Below, piece by piece: positions 7,857 through 17,140 of a DNA stretch of 64,000 nt. Origin of the DNA: Belliella calami (GTDB lineage: Bacteria; Bacteroidota; Bacteroidia; Cytophagales; Cyclobacteriaceae); the NCBI RefSeq assembly GCF_022549695.1, contig NZ_JAKZGS010000007.1, forward strand, positions 141,869-205,868, written 5' to 3'. How positions within the stretch are numbered: position 1 is the stretch's first letter; each line of letters starts with the position of its first letter. The position numbers and the translations under genes were made by a program. The notes under the pieces were generated by a model, which worked only from the letters and a program-made list of their open reading frames with translations, was not told where the DNA came from and ran no database searches.

Positions 7857-10748
7857 TTAGTTTAACAACTCATCAAACGTGATGGATACATAGTAGACAG
7901 CTCCAATTGTAGGACCCCCAAAGTTCTGGATATTTCTGTTGTTGAAAATATTGGAACCTCCCAATTTTACAATAGATTTCAAATCCTTTAACCTGTAGCT
8001 AACTTGCGCATCAAAAGTGTGGATTTCCGGAACATCTCCTTGTGCGAAAGTGGACTCCCATCTAAATGCAGTTTGATATCTATACGTCAAACCAAAACCA
8101 ATCTTTTCAGTAAGCTTTCTATTTCCAAAAGTCACATTGGTCTTGTGCTCAGGAGTGTTGAAATCATTCAAGAAATCTTCCCCTATATCGGATATAAGCC
8201 TATTGAAATTGTAATTACCACCAATAGTGAAATTCCCAGGGAGATTGTAAGTAAGACCGATGGCAGCACCATGAGCTCTAACTTCTTCATCTACTATGTT
8301 TGTATAAGTCTGGAAAGTGTTTTCCTGACCTGGAATAGTAACCGGAGTCAGCAATGTTGGAGCATTGATCGCATTGATTGCTTCTTGATCAGAACCTGGT
8401 TCTGCACCAAAGAAAATTGGGCCTGGAGCTTTCCTGATGGCGGTTTGAGTAATGAAGTCATTATAAATATTATAGTAATATGCTATATCTATCATTAACC
8501 TATTGTTAGCCAATAAGCTTTTGTATCCTATTTCAAATGATTGCACCCTTTCCGGACGAAGTTCCGGCAATGAGGTAACTCTAACTAAAGAATCAATGGC
8601 TTCAGCACTTACAGGCGAAATGCCTGAACTCACTTGCGAAATATATTTTTCAACAGATGATAGGCTATATGCATTAGTGAAAATATCATACTTATCTCTA
8701 TAGAATGGCAATCCACCAATCAATCTTGCGGAAACAACATTCAAATCAATGTGCTGACCTTGTGTAGTCGGGTTTCTGAAACCTGTCTGATAAGATCCTC
8801 TGAAGTTGCTATTTCCTTGACTATAAACACCTGAAATCCTTGGATTCAGTTGACCTTGAAAATTTTCGTTTTTGTCATACCTCAATGAACCTGTCAGCTT
8901 TAATTTATCATCAAAAATTGTTTTTGATCCTTGGGCAAAAGCACCGATTTCCTGAATAGTGATGTCATTTCCTTCTACATCAGCGAAGATGGTTCCGTTT
9001 GATCTTAAATCATAAACCCTGTAAGAGGCACCTACTTGAAGATCCATAAAGTCGATTTCATTTTTGAAATCATACTGGCCTTCTAACATATTCATTCTAG
9101 ATTGATCATCAAATAAAGAACCACTTGGTATCACTTCAGACCTAACTGAAGACTTGGCAGCTTCAAATTCAGGAGTACCTGGCAGTAGTCTTCCTGTATC
9201 TGCCGCTCCTCTTGCAAATTGATGAGCACCTGCCATCATTGCGGGTGAAGGTGCTTGTCCAGCACCTGGATTGAATCCTGCAACATCAAGTGCTTCTAGA
9301 TAATTCAATCCATACTCACTAAACCATTGTGTATTATTCTTCCATCTATCATTAATTGCTACACCTGTCAAGTCTGCAATGTAAGAATCTCCAGAATTTT
9401 CAATAGTGGTATATCCTCTCAAGAAGTAGTTATCACCTTTTAGCTCCAGTTTGTGTTGGATAATAGAAAAATTAGCCAATGAATATCTTTGGGCACCTGT
9501 ATACACTGAAGTTCCTGCACCATAATTCACAGTATATGACAATTCAGACCTATCTGTAATTCGGTAATGCAATGCTCCATTTAATTTGAGATTGCTTGCA
9601 TTGTAATCTACCAAGTGTCTCTCGTCATATCCAGTTCGAGATACCACTTGATCAGGAAGGAAAGGGACAAAAGCCGCCAATCCCTCTGCTTGGGCATTCT
9701 GTTGGAATCCTGCCACATTTTTAAACAAACCAATATTATTGGAAACCTCATCACCAAAAACATGAACCCTATTTGCCCCTGGATTGAAAGCTAGATTTCC
9801 TTGGCTTTCTCTGCTTAGATCAGTTTGATCTGTTCCATGCCAATCAACTGCTTGCATATAGGAAGCATTGATTTTGAAAGCAATCTTATTATTAAATGCT
9901 TTTGCATAGCGGATAGATCCTTCATACATCGGCTGAGGACTAGATGGTTCACCAGCTCTTCCATTGATATGGTTTACTCCCTGTTTGTAAAATGCACTCA
10001 AACCTTGATATTCAAATGGACTTTTACTGTTAACAAGTAAGATGCCATTGAAAGCATTTGGCCCATAAAGTGCCGAAGCTGATCCTGGGATAAATTCTAC
10101 TGATTCGACATCCAATTCTGATGGGCCATTGAGGTTCCCAATTGGGAAGTTCAACGCTGGAGCTTGTGTATCCATTCCATCAGTCAATTGCACGAATCTC
10201 GTATTTCCCGTGGAATTGAAGCCTCTTGCGTTGATAATTTGGAAATTAATGGAAGACGTGGTCACATCTACTCCTTTCAAATTCGCAATACCTTTGTAAT
10301 AATTGTCAGCAGGAGTATCTCTGATCGCAAGAATATCCATTTTCTCTATGGAAACTGGAGATTTTAGGATATTCTCCTCTACTCTTGAAGCCGAGACTAC
10401 AACTTCTTGTCCAAGCATAAATTGCTCGGCGAGAGAGACCTGTAGATTCGAGACATTTTCCTGAGTGATTTCAACTTCCTGACTTGCAAAACCGACCATT
10501 GAAAAAATCAATGTCAATGGTGGCGCTTGGTTCACACGAAGGTTGAAATTTCCTTGCATATCGGTAACTGTACCGATCACTTTTCCTTTTACCACTATAT
10601 TCACCCCAACGAGTGTTTCTTTTGACCCTTCCTCAGTCACAGTACCTGAAATATTAGTACTCTGAGCAAAAACCGTAGATGTGCTAAAGGAAACTATGAC
10701 AAATAGTGTAAAAACTACCAGCCATGCTCTTTTTGTAAAGTTTTGCAT
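7857..10748 (-). CDS. TonB-dependent outer-membrane receptor
   Basis: A 963-residue protein with a signal peptide ending near VFAQ (residue 29), a carboxypeptidase-regulatory-like beta-sandwich (about 31-115, ISGTVTEEGSKETLVGVNI ... SMVGFASQEV), a plug domain (about 115-240, VVVSASRVEENILKSPVSIE, later SALYGPNAFNGILLV) and a 22-strand-type barrel ending in an aromatic-rich C-terminal strand. It uses TonB energy to import a ligand too large for porins. There is no SusD partner, so it is not a SusC-type transporter; its companion is the SGNH hydrolase gene 12 bases downstream. The ligand cannot be named. Confidence 0.93.
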   Translation of the reverse strand: MQNFTKRAWLVVFTLFVIVSFSTSTVFAQSTNISGTVTEEGSKETLVGVNIVVKGKVIGTVTDMQGNFNLRVNQAPPLTLIFSMVGFASQEVEITQENVSNLQVSLAEQFMLGQEVVVSASRVEENILKSPVSIEKMDILAIRDTPADNYYKGIANLKGVDVTTSSINFQIINARGFNSTGNTRFVQLTDGMDTQAPALNFPIGNLNGPSELDVESVEFIPGSASALYGPNAFNGILLVNSKSPFEYQGLSAFYKQGVNHINGRAGEPSSPQPMYEGSIRYAKAFNNKIAFKINASYMQAVDWHGTDQTDLSRESQGNLAFNPGANRVHVFGDEVSNNIGLFKNVAGFQQNAQAEGLAAFVPFLPDQVVSRTGYDERHLVDYNASNLKLNGALHYRITDRSELSYTVNYGAGTSVYTGAQRYSLANFSIIQHKLELKGDNYFLRGYTTIENSGDSYIADLTGVAINDRWKNNTQWFSEYGLNYLEALDVAGFNPGAGQAPSPAMMAGAHQFARGAADTGRLLPGTPEFEAAKSSVRSEVIPSGSLFDDQSRMNMLEGQYDFKNEIDFMDLQVGASYRVYDLRSNGTIFADVEGNDITIQEIGAFAQGSKTIFDDKLKLTGSLRYDKNENFQGQLNPRISGVYSQGNSNFRGSYQTGFRNPTTQGQHIDLNVVSARLIGGLPFYRDKYDIFTNAYSLSSVEKYISQVSSGISPVSAEAIDSLVRVTSLPELRPERVQSFEIGYKSLLANNRLMIDIAYYYNIYNDFITQTAIRKAPGPIFFGAEPGSDQEAINAINAPTLLTPVTIPGQENTFQTYTNIVDEEVRAHGAAIGLTYNLPGNFTIGGNYNFNRLISDIGEDFLNDFNTPEHKTNVTFGNRKLTEKIGFGLTYRYQTAFRWESTFAQGDVPEIHTFDAQVSYRLKDLKSIVKLGGSNIFNNRNIQNFGGPTIGAVYYVSITFDELLN

Positions 10749-11127
10749 ATGTTAATCTTGGGTTTATTGTTTAATTGACTCAATCCTCCTAAAACGGACG
10801 AATCATTGTGAAAATTAGAGGAATTTCCGAATAAACCTTCATTTTTAACTAAAAAAATTCAAGAAAAACATTTAGCACTTTTACTATTTCAAAAAAAACT
10901 CCTGATAATCAGCTACTATTGATTAAATACTGATTTTTAATATTTTAAATTTTACAAAAACCCACACTACTCAAAAATTAATCTCTCTTCACTTTCATCA
11001 AGCAAATAATCAGAAGTTCTCATAAGTCCAGCTAAAGAATCTGTGTAGCAAAAGAAATCGCTATGGTTTACCTGTTGATTTGACGAACAACATGGAGATC
11101 TAATGAAAATAAAAGGTAAATAGAACC
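10749..11127. other. intergenic, promoter region of the receptor gene
   Basis: An AT-rich spacer upstream of the receptor gene. It must carry that gene's promoter, but I see no unambiguous TTTG/TAnnTTTG pair, no hairpin and no open frame of note. Confidence 0.4.
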
Positions 11128-11158
11128 AAAAAAAAATCCCTGACAAGGGTCAGGGATT
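11128..11158 (-). terminator. rho-independent terminator of gldC
   Basis: AATCCCTGAC, four-base loop and GTCAGGGATT form a perfect 10-bp stem (11135-11158). On the minus strand it is followed by about nine T. It lies just after the gldC stop codon. Confidence 0.92.
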
Positions 11159-11162
11159 GTAA

Positions 11163-11507
11163 TTATTTCGTAGAATTTTTATTTTCTTCATTGACATGTT
11201 TCACCAACCTGTCACAGAGCTCTTTCATTTCTTCAGAAATGTATTCGTCTCCAGTAGCATTTAAAATTGTCTGAGCCATACCTCCTAGAATATCTATATA
11301 GAATCTTTTCATTTCTACTACAGACATGTCCTCGGTCCAAAGATCAATTCTCAATGTACTGTGGTTCAAATTATCCCAAACATTCAAACTAATGCTTTTT
11401 GTAGTTTCTTCACCTTCACCTTCTTTGTCTGAAGCATCCCATTGGATTGATTTAGGCAGATTCTTATCGTCAAGATTGATTTTAAACTTTATTTCTGAGC
11501 TTTTCAT
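11163..11507 (-). CDS. gldC: gliding motility protein GldC
   Basis: A 114-residue cytoplasmic protein without signal peptide. The pattern SEIKFKINLDDKNLPKSIQW ... ISLNVWDNLNHSTLRIDLWTEDMSVVEMKRF is that of GldC, a small protein found across gliding and non-gliding Bacteroidota and named from the Flavobacterium johnsoniae gliding genes. Its molecular role is unclear; loss reduces rather than abolishes gliding in F. johnsoniae. It stands alone here: other gld genes are not in the window. It is followed by a strong terminator. Because non-motile Bacteroidota also keep this gene, it does not prove gliding. Confidence 0.9.
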   Translation of the reverse strand: MKSSEIKFKINLDDKNLPKSIQWDASDKEGEGEETTKSISLNVWDNLNHSTLRIDLWTEDMSVVEMKRFYIDILGGMAQTILNATGDEYISEEMKELCDRLVKHVNEENKNSTK

Positions 11508-11585
11508 TACCTATTTTTATTATATATCCGACAAAACTACAAAAGCAGAATCTAAGTTCCGAAGATGAGTTGGTTTTTGTAAAAA

Positions 11586-11831
11586 TCAAATGCAGATCGA
11601 TTCCAAAATAGTCTCTACCGAATTCTTATCCATTTTAGAAAAGTCAAACCATTTTTTAGCCAAATCCTTTAGTGAAGCTCCTAAATGACACACATCCGTG
11701 TTGTCTATGATTAGAAAACAATCGTGGCTTTTGGTAATGGTTTTGAGTTCAAAATGGCTGTATTGTTCATTGGCTTTTTTCACATCCAAGGTTAATTGCT
11801 GACGATTAAGCCTAACCACTTCATTAATCAA
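11586..11831 (-). pseudogene. C-terminal remnant of an ORF6N-type/PLD-like protein
   Basis: An 81-residue open frame whose centre, SHDCFLIIDNTDVCHLGASLKD followed by LAKKWFDFSKM, resembles the C-terminal HDRFLIID...YHIGASLKDLGKK...FSKM segment that I associate with ORF6N-domain proteins of about 300 residues in Bacteroidota, phage- or mobile-element-linked DNA-binding proteins. The motif is phospholipase D-like. The N-terminal two thirds, including the DNA-binding domain, are missing, and the usual Arg of HDRF is Cys here. It begins 15 bases after scoB. I read it as a decayed gene left by a mobile element; it could still be translated. The family match is from memory and moderately sure. Confidence 0.45.
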
Positions 11832-11846
11832 ATCTCCATCACAAAC

Positions 11847-12503
11847 CTAAAAACTCATCTCAGGTATTTCTCCTTCTACCAACATTCTCCCTTCTGTCTT
11901 ATCGATTATTTCTTGAACAGACACGCCTGGGGCTCGCTCCAACAATCTAAAACCTCCTTCTGGAAGCACTTCTACTACTGCCAAATCTGTCACTATTTTT
12001 TTGACACATCTGATTCCTGTAATGGGAAGGGAGCATTCTTTCAGTAATTTGGATTGACCATCTTTGCTGCAATGTTGCATAGCCACGATGATATTTTCTG
12101 CGGATGCAACCAAATCCATAGCTCCACCCATTCCTTTGACCATTTTTCCTGGGATCTTCCAGTTGGCAATATCTCCATTCTCGGAAACTTCCATAGCTCC
12201 TAGAATAGTCAAATGAACATGCCCTCCACGGATCATTGCAAAAGACTCGGAGGAGTTAAAAAGTGCAGATCCTTTGGACATGGTAATCGTCTGCTTTCCT
12301 GCATTGATCAAATCTGGATCAACTTTATCTTCGGTAGGAAAAGGTCCAATCCCCAAAAGTCCATTTTCAGATTGCAATACAACTTCCAAATCATCTGGAA
12401 TATAATTTGCCACCAAAGTCGGGATACCAATCCCCAAATTGATGTATTGGCCATTTTGCACTTCTTTGGCTATTCTTTGGGCTATTTGATCTTTGTTGAG
12501 CAT
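11847..12503 (-). CDS. scoB: 3-oxoacid CoA-transferase subunit B
   Basis: A 218-residue beta subunit of succinyl-CoA:3-ketoacid (or acetoacetate) CoA-transferase. The catalytic glutamate lies in LQSENGLLGIGP, and NLGIGIPTLVANY near the N-terminus and GGHVHLTILGAMEV in the middle are standard for the class I family. It transfers CoA from succinyl-CoA or acetyl-CoA to acetoacetate so that ketone bodies or fatty-acid products can be used. The alpha subunit is encoded upstream on the same strand, but the two genes are separated by 289 bases of repeats instead of the usual short gap. SCOT and AtoAD-type specificity cannot be separated by eye. Confidence 0.93.
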   Translation of the reverse strand: MLNKDQIAQRIAKEVQNGQYINLGIGIPTLVANYIPDDLEVVLQSENGLLGIGPFPTEDKVDPDLINAGKQTITMSKGSALFNSSESFAMIRGGHVHLTILGAMEVSENGDIANWKIPGKMVKGMGGAMDLVASAENIIVAMQHCSKDGQSKLLKECSLPITGIRCVKKIVTDLAVVEVLPEGGFRLLERAPGVSVQEIIDKTEGRMLVEGEIPEMSF

Positions 12504-12563
12504 ATCTAGAGTTATTTAGGGTCTTTTATAAATTAAGATTTTAGAAGGTAGATTTTAGATTAA

Positions 12564-12798
12564 TTGAAATAAGGTGGAAATAATTTGAAATAGAGTAGAA
12601 ATAAATGGAAATATTTCAATCGTATTTCGCCCCCAGGCATATTTCAACCTTATTTCGCGAAGCTTATTTCAACTATATTTCACGAAGTATATTTCAACCT
12701 AATTTAGCTTTACTTATACACCGAATGGTAGTAGCATATTTTGCGAAGCTTATTTCAACCATATTTCGTCAAAGATATATTTCTACTATATTTCACTT
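12564..12798. repeat. degenerate ~25-bp repeats with inverted copies between scoA and scoB
   Basis: At least six imperfect copies of TATTTCAACCTTATTTCGCGAAGC-like sequence run from about 12606 to 12798. The complementary form (TTGAAATAAGGTGGAAATAA, TTGAAATAGAGTAGAAATA) occurs twice at 12564-12603, so the spacer can fold into long hairpins. The last copy (ATATTTCTACTATATTTCAC) runs into the final codons and stop of scoA. A 76-codon frame across the cluster only translates the repeats and is not taken as a gene. Confidence 0.8.
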
Positions 12799-13491
12799 CC
12801 TAGAAACTGTCCTTTGTTCAATTCTTTTTTCGTAGTCTTTTCCTTGGAAAATCCGCTGTACATAAATGCCTGGAGTATGGATTTCATTTGGATTTAACTC
12901 TCCGGCTGGAACCAATTCTTCAACTTCAGCTATCGTTATTTTCCCTGCTGCTGCCATCATTGGGTTGAAATTCCTGGCCGTACCTTTGAAAATCAAGTTG
13001 CCAGCAGTATCACCTTTCCAAGCTTTTACAAATGCAAAATCAGCTTTCAACCACCTTTCCAAAAGATATAACTTCCCATCAAATTCTCGCAATTCCTTAC
13101 CATCTGCAACTTCTGTCCCCACTCCTGCTGGTGTGAAAAATGCTGGAATTCCAGCTCCTCCTGCCCTTACTCGTTCGGCCAAAGTTCCTTGTGGGATAAG
13201 TTCCACTTCTAGCTCACCACTTAACAATTGTCTTTCAAATTCTGCATTTTCACCCACATAGCTTGATATCATTTTTTTGACCATCCGCTTTTGTAGCATT
13301 AGTCCGATCCCAAAATCATCTACTCCTGCATTGTTGGAAATACAAGTCAAGCCGTGAAGATCTCGGGCGAGCAATGCTTTGATACTATTCTCAGGAATCC
13401 CCGAAAGCCCAAAGCCTCCTAACATCAAAACCGCATTGGAAAAAACATCGGCTACAGCCACTTCTGCGTTTGCTACTGTTTTATTGATCAT
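12793..13491 (-). CDS. scoA: 3-oxoacid CoA-transferase subunit A
   Basis: A 232-residue alpha subunit partner of scoB. Family marks are [27 protein letters not shown], and [21 protein letters not shown]. Alpha subunits bind CoA; the catalytic Glu is on the beta subunit. The start is 10 bases from the ribF stop, suggesting that ribF and the upstream genes are cotranscribed with it. The stop codon overlaps the repeat cluster that separates it from scoB. Confidence 0.93.
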   Translation of the reverse strand: MINKTVANAEVAVADVFSNAVLMLGGFGLSGIPENSIKALLARDLHGLTCISNNAGVDDFGIGLMLQKRMVKKMISSYVGENAEFERQLLSGELEVELIPQGTLAERVRAGGAGIPAFFTPAGVGTEVADGKELREFDGKLYLLERWLKADFAFVKAWKGDTAGNLIFKGTARNFNPMMAAAGKITIAEVEELVPAGELNPNEIHTPGIYVQRIFQGKDYEKRIEQRTVSRK

Positions 13492-13501
13492 AATTTGAAA
13501 A

Positions 13502-14434
13502 TTATTTTTGGGTTAATATGCTTATTGCTTTTTCTCTATCTGATTTGAGTTGACTTTTCAATTCTTCCAAACCTCCGAATTTTGTCTCTGGTCTGAGGTA
13601 CTCTTTGATCAAGACAGTTATGCGCTTGTCATACAAATCCCCTTCGAAATCAAAAAGGTTTACTTCAATACTACGGCTATTTCCGTTTACAGTTGGCCTG
13701 TTGCCAATATTTAACATGCCATTGAATCCTTCTCCTTCCACAATGACTTCTACCGCATAAGCGCCGTCGGATGGAATCAGCTTGTAGTCATTTGGAACAT
13801 GAATATTTGCCGTGGGAAATCCAATGGACCTGCCTAATTGCTGTCCTTTGATGATAATTCCATTGAGCTCGTAGTCTCTACCAAGGTAGTCATTTGCTAT
13901 GTGGACTTTCCCAACTTCCAAAGCATGTCGGATTTTGGTACTTGATACTCCCACATTCTCCACATCCTCTCGTGAGATTTCCTCCAGCTCAAAAGCGTAA
14001 TTTTGGATATTTTCCTTTAAGTAATCAAATCCTCCTTCTCTATTTTTCCCAAACCTATGGTCATAACCAATCACCAATTTTCTTGTTTGGATTTTGTCGA
14101 TTATGATCTTCTGGATGAAATCTTCCGAACTAAGTTCAGAAAATTCTTTGGTAAAGGGAATTGTAATCAAATGATCGATCCCAAATTGGCGTAACAATTT
14201 GGTTTTTTCTTCAAAAGTGGAAAGCAATTTCAATTTGTGCTCTGTTGGATACAGGACCAATCTAGGATGTGGCCAAAAAGTGATCAAAACAGTTTCCCCT
14301 CCAATTTCATCAGCTATAGTCCTGATTCTATGGAGGATTTTTTGATGGCCAAGGTGAACCCCATCAAAAGTGCCGCTAGTGACTACCGGATTAGTGACAG
14401 GACCAAAATCCTCAATTCCTTCATAAATCCTCAT
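13502..14434 (-). CDS. ribF: bifunctional riboflavin kinase/FAD synthetase
   Basis: A 310-residue enzyme that makes FMN from riboflavin and ATP, then FAD. N-terminal nucleotidyltransferase-like FAD synthetase domain: [15 protein letters not shown] (about 20-34) with the HxGH motif, and the later [13 protein letters not shown]-terminal riboflavin kinase domain from about 185: [17 protein letters not shown] and [11 protein letters not shown]. Length is normal for prokaryotic RibF. Its first codons overlap the end of truB by 14 bases, so translation is likely coupled within the ftsX-uppP-truB-ribF operon. Confidence 0.96.
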   Translation of the reverse strand: MRIYEGIEDFGPVTNPVVTSGTFDGVHLGHQKILHRIRTIADEIGGETVLITFWPHPRLVLYPTEHKLKLLSTFEEKTKLLRQFGIDHLITIPFTKEFSELSSEDFIQKIIIDKIQTRKLVIGYDHRFGKNREGGFDYLKENIQNYAFELEEISREDVENVGVSSTKIRHALEVGKVHIANDYLGRDYELNGIIIKGQQLGRSIGFPTANIHVPNDYKLIPSDGAYAVEVIVEGEGFNGMLNIGNRPTVNGNSRSIEVNLFDFEGDLYDKRITVLIKEYLRPETKFGGLEELKSQLKSDREKAISILTQK

Positions 14435-15107
14435 TCATTCTTGCTTTAATTTTTTCAACCAACTCCCCTAGTTCTTCTGCATTTTCTAACTTGAATTCTC
14501 CTATTCTTGTTCGCTTCAATGCCGACATATAGGCGCCAACCTCCAGCTTTTCTCCAAGATCCCTCGCCAAGCTTCTGATGTAAGTTCCTTTGGAGCAAAC
14601 AATTTTAAAATCAATCTCTGGCAGCTCAAACCTTGTGATTTCAAATTCGGATACTGTAACTGGACGTGGTTCCATTTTGACCTCTATCCCTTTTCTTGCC
14701 GATTCATAGACACGCTTGCCATCTACTTTGATGGCAGAATGCATCGGTGGAACTTGCAAAATATCACCAGTCAATTCCGCTACAGCAGCTAGCAACATTT
14801 CTTTGGAAATGTGGGAAGGGTCTGCCACTTCTATGATTTCCTTTTCCCTATCGAAACTCTCAGTGGTTTTCCCCAAAACAAAAGTACCAGTGTACTCCTT
14901 TTCCTGCCCCATGTAGGTATCGATACTTTTGGTTTTCTTACCAGCACACACAATCAAAAGCCCAGTAGCCAAAGGATCAAGTGTACCAGCATGGCCCACT
15001 TTTTTGATTCTTAGTGCATTCCTTACTTTTTTGACAACATCAAATGATGTCCATTCCAAAGGTTTATCAATCAAAAATACTTCTCCGTACGGTTCTTGTT
15101 CCTGCAT
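14421..15107 (-). CDS. truB: tRNA pseudouridine(55) synthase TruB
   Basis: A 228-residue enzyme that converts U55 in the T-loop of tRNAs to pseudouridine. The catalytic aspartate is Asp44 in GHAGTLDPLATGLL; KGTYIRSLARDLGE is the second conserved motif. It is shorter than the E. coli enzyme (314 residues) because it lacks the C-terminal PUA domain, which is common in Bacteroidota. It starts one base after uppP ends, overlaps ribF and sits in a tight operon. Confidence 0.96.
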   Translation of the reverse strand: MQEQEPYGEVFLIDKPLEWTSFDVVKKVRNALRIKKVGHAGTLDPLATGLLIVCAGKKTKSIDTYMGQEKEYTGTFVLGKTTESFDREKEIIEVADPSHISKEMLLAAVAELTGDILQVPPMHSAIKVDGKRVYESARKGIEVKMEPRPVTVSEFEITRFELPEIDFKIVCSKGTYIRSLARDLGEKLEVGAYMSALKRTRIGEFKLENAEELGELVEKIKARMNEDL

Positions 15108-15108
15108 T

Positions 15109-15903
15109 TTACAAATATAAGCCCACTCCTATGGCTATCAAACCTACTATGGCGCAATAAATAGAAAAATATGTCAATTTGCTTCTCCTTACCAAAGCAA
15201 TCATCCAAGTACAGGCAAAATATCCTGCCACGAATGCCGCGATAAAACCTGCTGACAAATAACCAAAACTCTCTGGATTATAAGCAAGTCCGCCATCCAA
15301 AATATCTTTAGCGATTTTTCCCAAGATCAATGGTACAACCATCAAAAAGGAAAATCGAGCTGCCTTAGACTTATCTATTCCCAAAAGCACAGACGTAGAA
15401 ATCGTAGCTCCTGACCTAGAAATACCGGGTAGAATCGCAATAGCCTGCGATATCCCTACCAAAAAAGCATTGCCAAAACTGACTGGCTTGTCTGTGTTTT
15501 TTGCTTTGTCTGCCAAGTACAGTAAAACTGCCGTCAATAGAAGCATGCATCCTACAAATACAATCTTTCCACCAAAAAACTGCTCTAGCTGATCGTTGAA
15601 AAACACACCTACTATGGCAGCGGGAATCATTGAAATGATTATTTTGATAGAAAACTTCGTTTCTTCATTCCATTTGAATTGGAACAAACCTTTGAAAATC
15701 TCTGCCAAATCCCTTCTAAATACCAAAATAGTAGATAATGCCGTGGCAAAATGGAGCACAACTGTAAACATCATACTCTCCTCAGGAAGTTTGGTATCGC
15801 CCAATATGGCAGAACCCAATTCCAAATGCCCACTTGAAGAAACAGGCAAAAACTCCGTTAACCCTTGAATGATTCCAAGGATTATAGCATCTATAATATC
15901 CAT
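15109..15903 (-). CDS. uppP: undecaprenyl-diphosphatase UppP/BacA
   Basis: A 264-residue polytopic inner-membrane protein with about eight hydrophobic segments. It carries the two family signatures GLTEFLPVSSSGHLEL (about 15-30) and LPGISRSGATIS (about 158-169). It dephosphorylates undecaprenyl diphosphate so the lipid carrier for peptidoglycan and surface glycans can be reused, and it confers bacitracin tolerance when abundant. Two bases separate it from DUF3098 and one base from truB, a conserved cell-envelope operon in Bacteroidota. Confidence 0.97.
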   Translation of the reverse strand: MDIIDAIILGIIQGLTEFLPVSSSGHLELGSAILGDTKLPEESMMFTVVLHFATALSTILVFRRDLAEIFKGLFQFKWNEETKFSIKIIISMIPAAIVGVFFNDQLEQFFGGKIVFVGCMLLLTAVLLYLADKAKNTDKPVSFGNAFLVGISQAIAILPGISRSGATISTSVLLGIDKSKAARFSFLMVVPLILGKIAKDILDGGLAYNPESFGYLSAGFIAAFVAGYFACTWMIALVRRSKLTYFSIYCAIVGLIAIGVGLYL

Positions 15904-15905
15904 TA

Positions 15906-16115
15906 TTATTTTTTCTCGGCTTTGTAGAAAATTGCGTAAAATTCAAAAATAAAACCAATCAGAGTGACTATTGGCCCAAGAGTCAATCCCATAAATCCAA
16001 ATCCGTGTGGTTCGGGATCTAGGCCTATGATGGTAAATCCTACTACTATAATGGCGATTCCGATCAACATCAGAATGTAATTTTTCTTGGCAAAAGGTAA
16101 AGATTGATTGCTCAT
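15906..16115 (-). CDS. DUF3098 small membrane protein
   Basis: A 69-residue protein with two hydrophobic segments (about 13-31 and 39-61) and charged ends (KKNY near the start, YKAEKK at the end). The sequence fits DUF3098, found in Bacteroidota between ftsX and uppP, exactly its place here (4 bases after ftsX, 2 before uppP). No function is known; the position suggests a role with FtsX or envelope lipid recycling, which is only a guess by association. Confidence 0.88.
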   Translation of the reverse strand: MSNQSLPFAKKNYILMLIGIAIIVVGFTIIGLDPEPHGFGFMGLTLGPIVTLIGFIFEFYAIFYKAEKK

Positions 16116-16119
16116 ATTT

Positions 16120-17010
16120 TTAATAAAGTTCGTCCAAAGACATATTCAAATATTTATTTACCGCTCTTAAAGTACTGAATACAGAAAGTAAAGCACCTAC
16201 TATAATCAGTCCCCCAAAAAGCATATATAATAATTCATAATTCTGTAGCATGGCAAAACCGTCGATATTAGCTTTGGTATATTCGATGATCCCGAATAGT
16301 ATAGCTGAAGCCAAAACTCCTGATAAGGCTCCAAAGAAAAATGCCCTACTCAGAAATGGCTGACGTATAAAACCTCTCGTGGCACCCACCAACTGCATAC
16401 TTCTGATCAAAAACCGCTGTGAAAACAATGCCAACCTGATCGTATTGTTGATCAGCATGATGACTGTCACGATCAAAATAATGATAAAACCTCCCATCAC
16501 CAAGCTCACTTTCAGTAGATTTTCATTGATAGATTCTACCAAATCTGACATGTATGTCACTTCAAATACTCCATCCATATCCTGGATCTCTGTCACAATT
16601 TCTTGGATTTGTTCAGATGTCTGATATTCTTCAGAAATGGCAATGGTATAACTGTCCCGCAGTGGGTTATCATTCAAGAATTTGGTGAAATCTTCCCCTG
16701 TATCTTCCAAAAAACTTGCGGCAGCTTCTTCTTGGGATATAAAAACCAAAGCAGAACTATCTGCTTTTTGCATGATGTAAGGCTTTGCAGCTAGCAATTT
16801 TCCGATATTGGCTTTCTGCTTTTCTTCGATATTTTTATTAAGAAAAACCTGGATTTCAATATTCTCCCTGATGATTTTTGTAAGTGTCTTTGCTTGGATA
16901 AAAATCACCCCAAATAGTCCAACAATAAAAAGGGAAAGGGTTGTACTGAAGAGTACTGAGATAAATTTGAATTTACCGACTTTGGTCTTTTTCCTTGAAT
17001 TGCCTTTCAT
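16120..17010 (-). CDS. ftsX: cell division ABC-transporter permease FtsX
   Basis: A 296-residue membrane protein with four predicted transmembrane segments (one near 22-44, three in the C-terminal half from about 165) and a periplasmic domain between the first and second. The C-terminal FtsX-like permease region includes FSQRFLIRSMQLVGATRGFIRQPFL. With the ATPase FtsE it links divisome assembly to activation of peptidoglycan hydrolases. ftsE is not next to it in the window. It heads the operon to DUF3098, uppP, truB and ribF. Confidence 0.92.
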   Translation of the reverse strand: MKGNSRKKTKVGKFKFISVLFSTTLSLFIVGLFGVIFIQAKTLTKIIRENIEIQVFLNKNIEEKQKANIGKLLAAKPYIMQKADSSALVFISQEEAAASFLEDTGEDFTKFLNDNPLRDSYTIAISEEYQTSEQIQEIVTEIQDMDGVFEVTYMSDLVESINENLLKVSLVMGGFIIILIVTVIMLINNTIRLALFSQRFLIRSMQLVGATRGFIRQPFLSRAFFFGALSGVLASAILFGIIEYTKANIDGFAMLQNYELLYMLFGGLIIVGALLSVFSTLRAVNKYLNMSLDELY

Positions 17011-17140
17011 ATTGATTGAGATAGGGATTTTACCCCTTTTTTAAACAGATTGATATACCTTAGATGATAGAAGCACGAAATAAGTAATCAAATTTGGTCA
17101 AAATTAATCAGGTTACTGTATATAACCAATCATATTCGAT

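Noticed and set aside
12605..12835. 76-codon plus-strand frame in the scoA-scoB gap
   Set aside because: It only translates the ~25-bp repeats and overlaps the scoA end.
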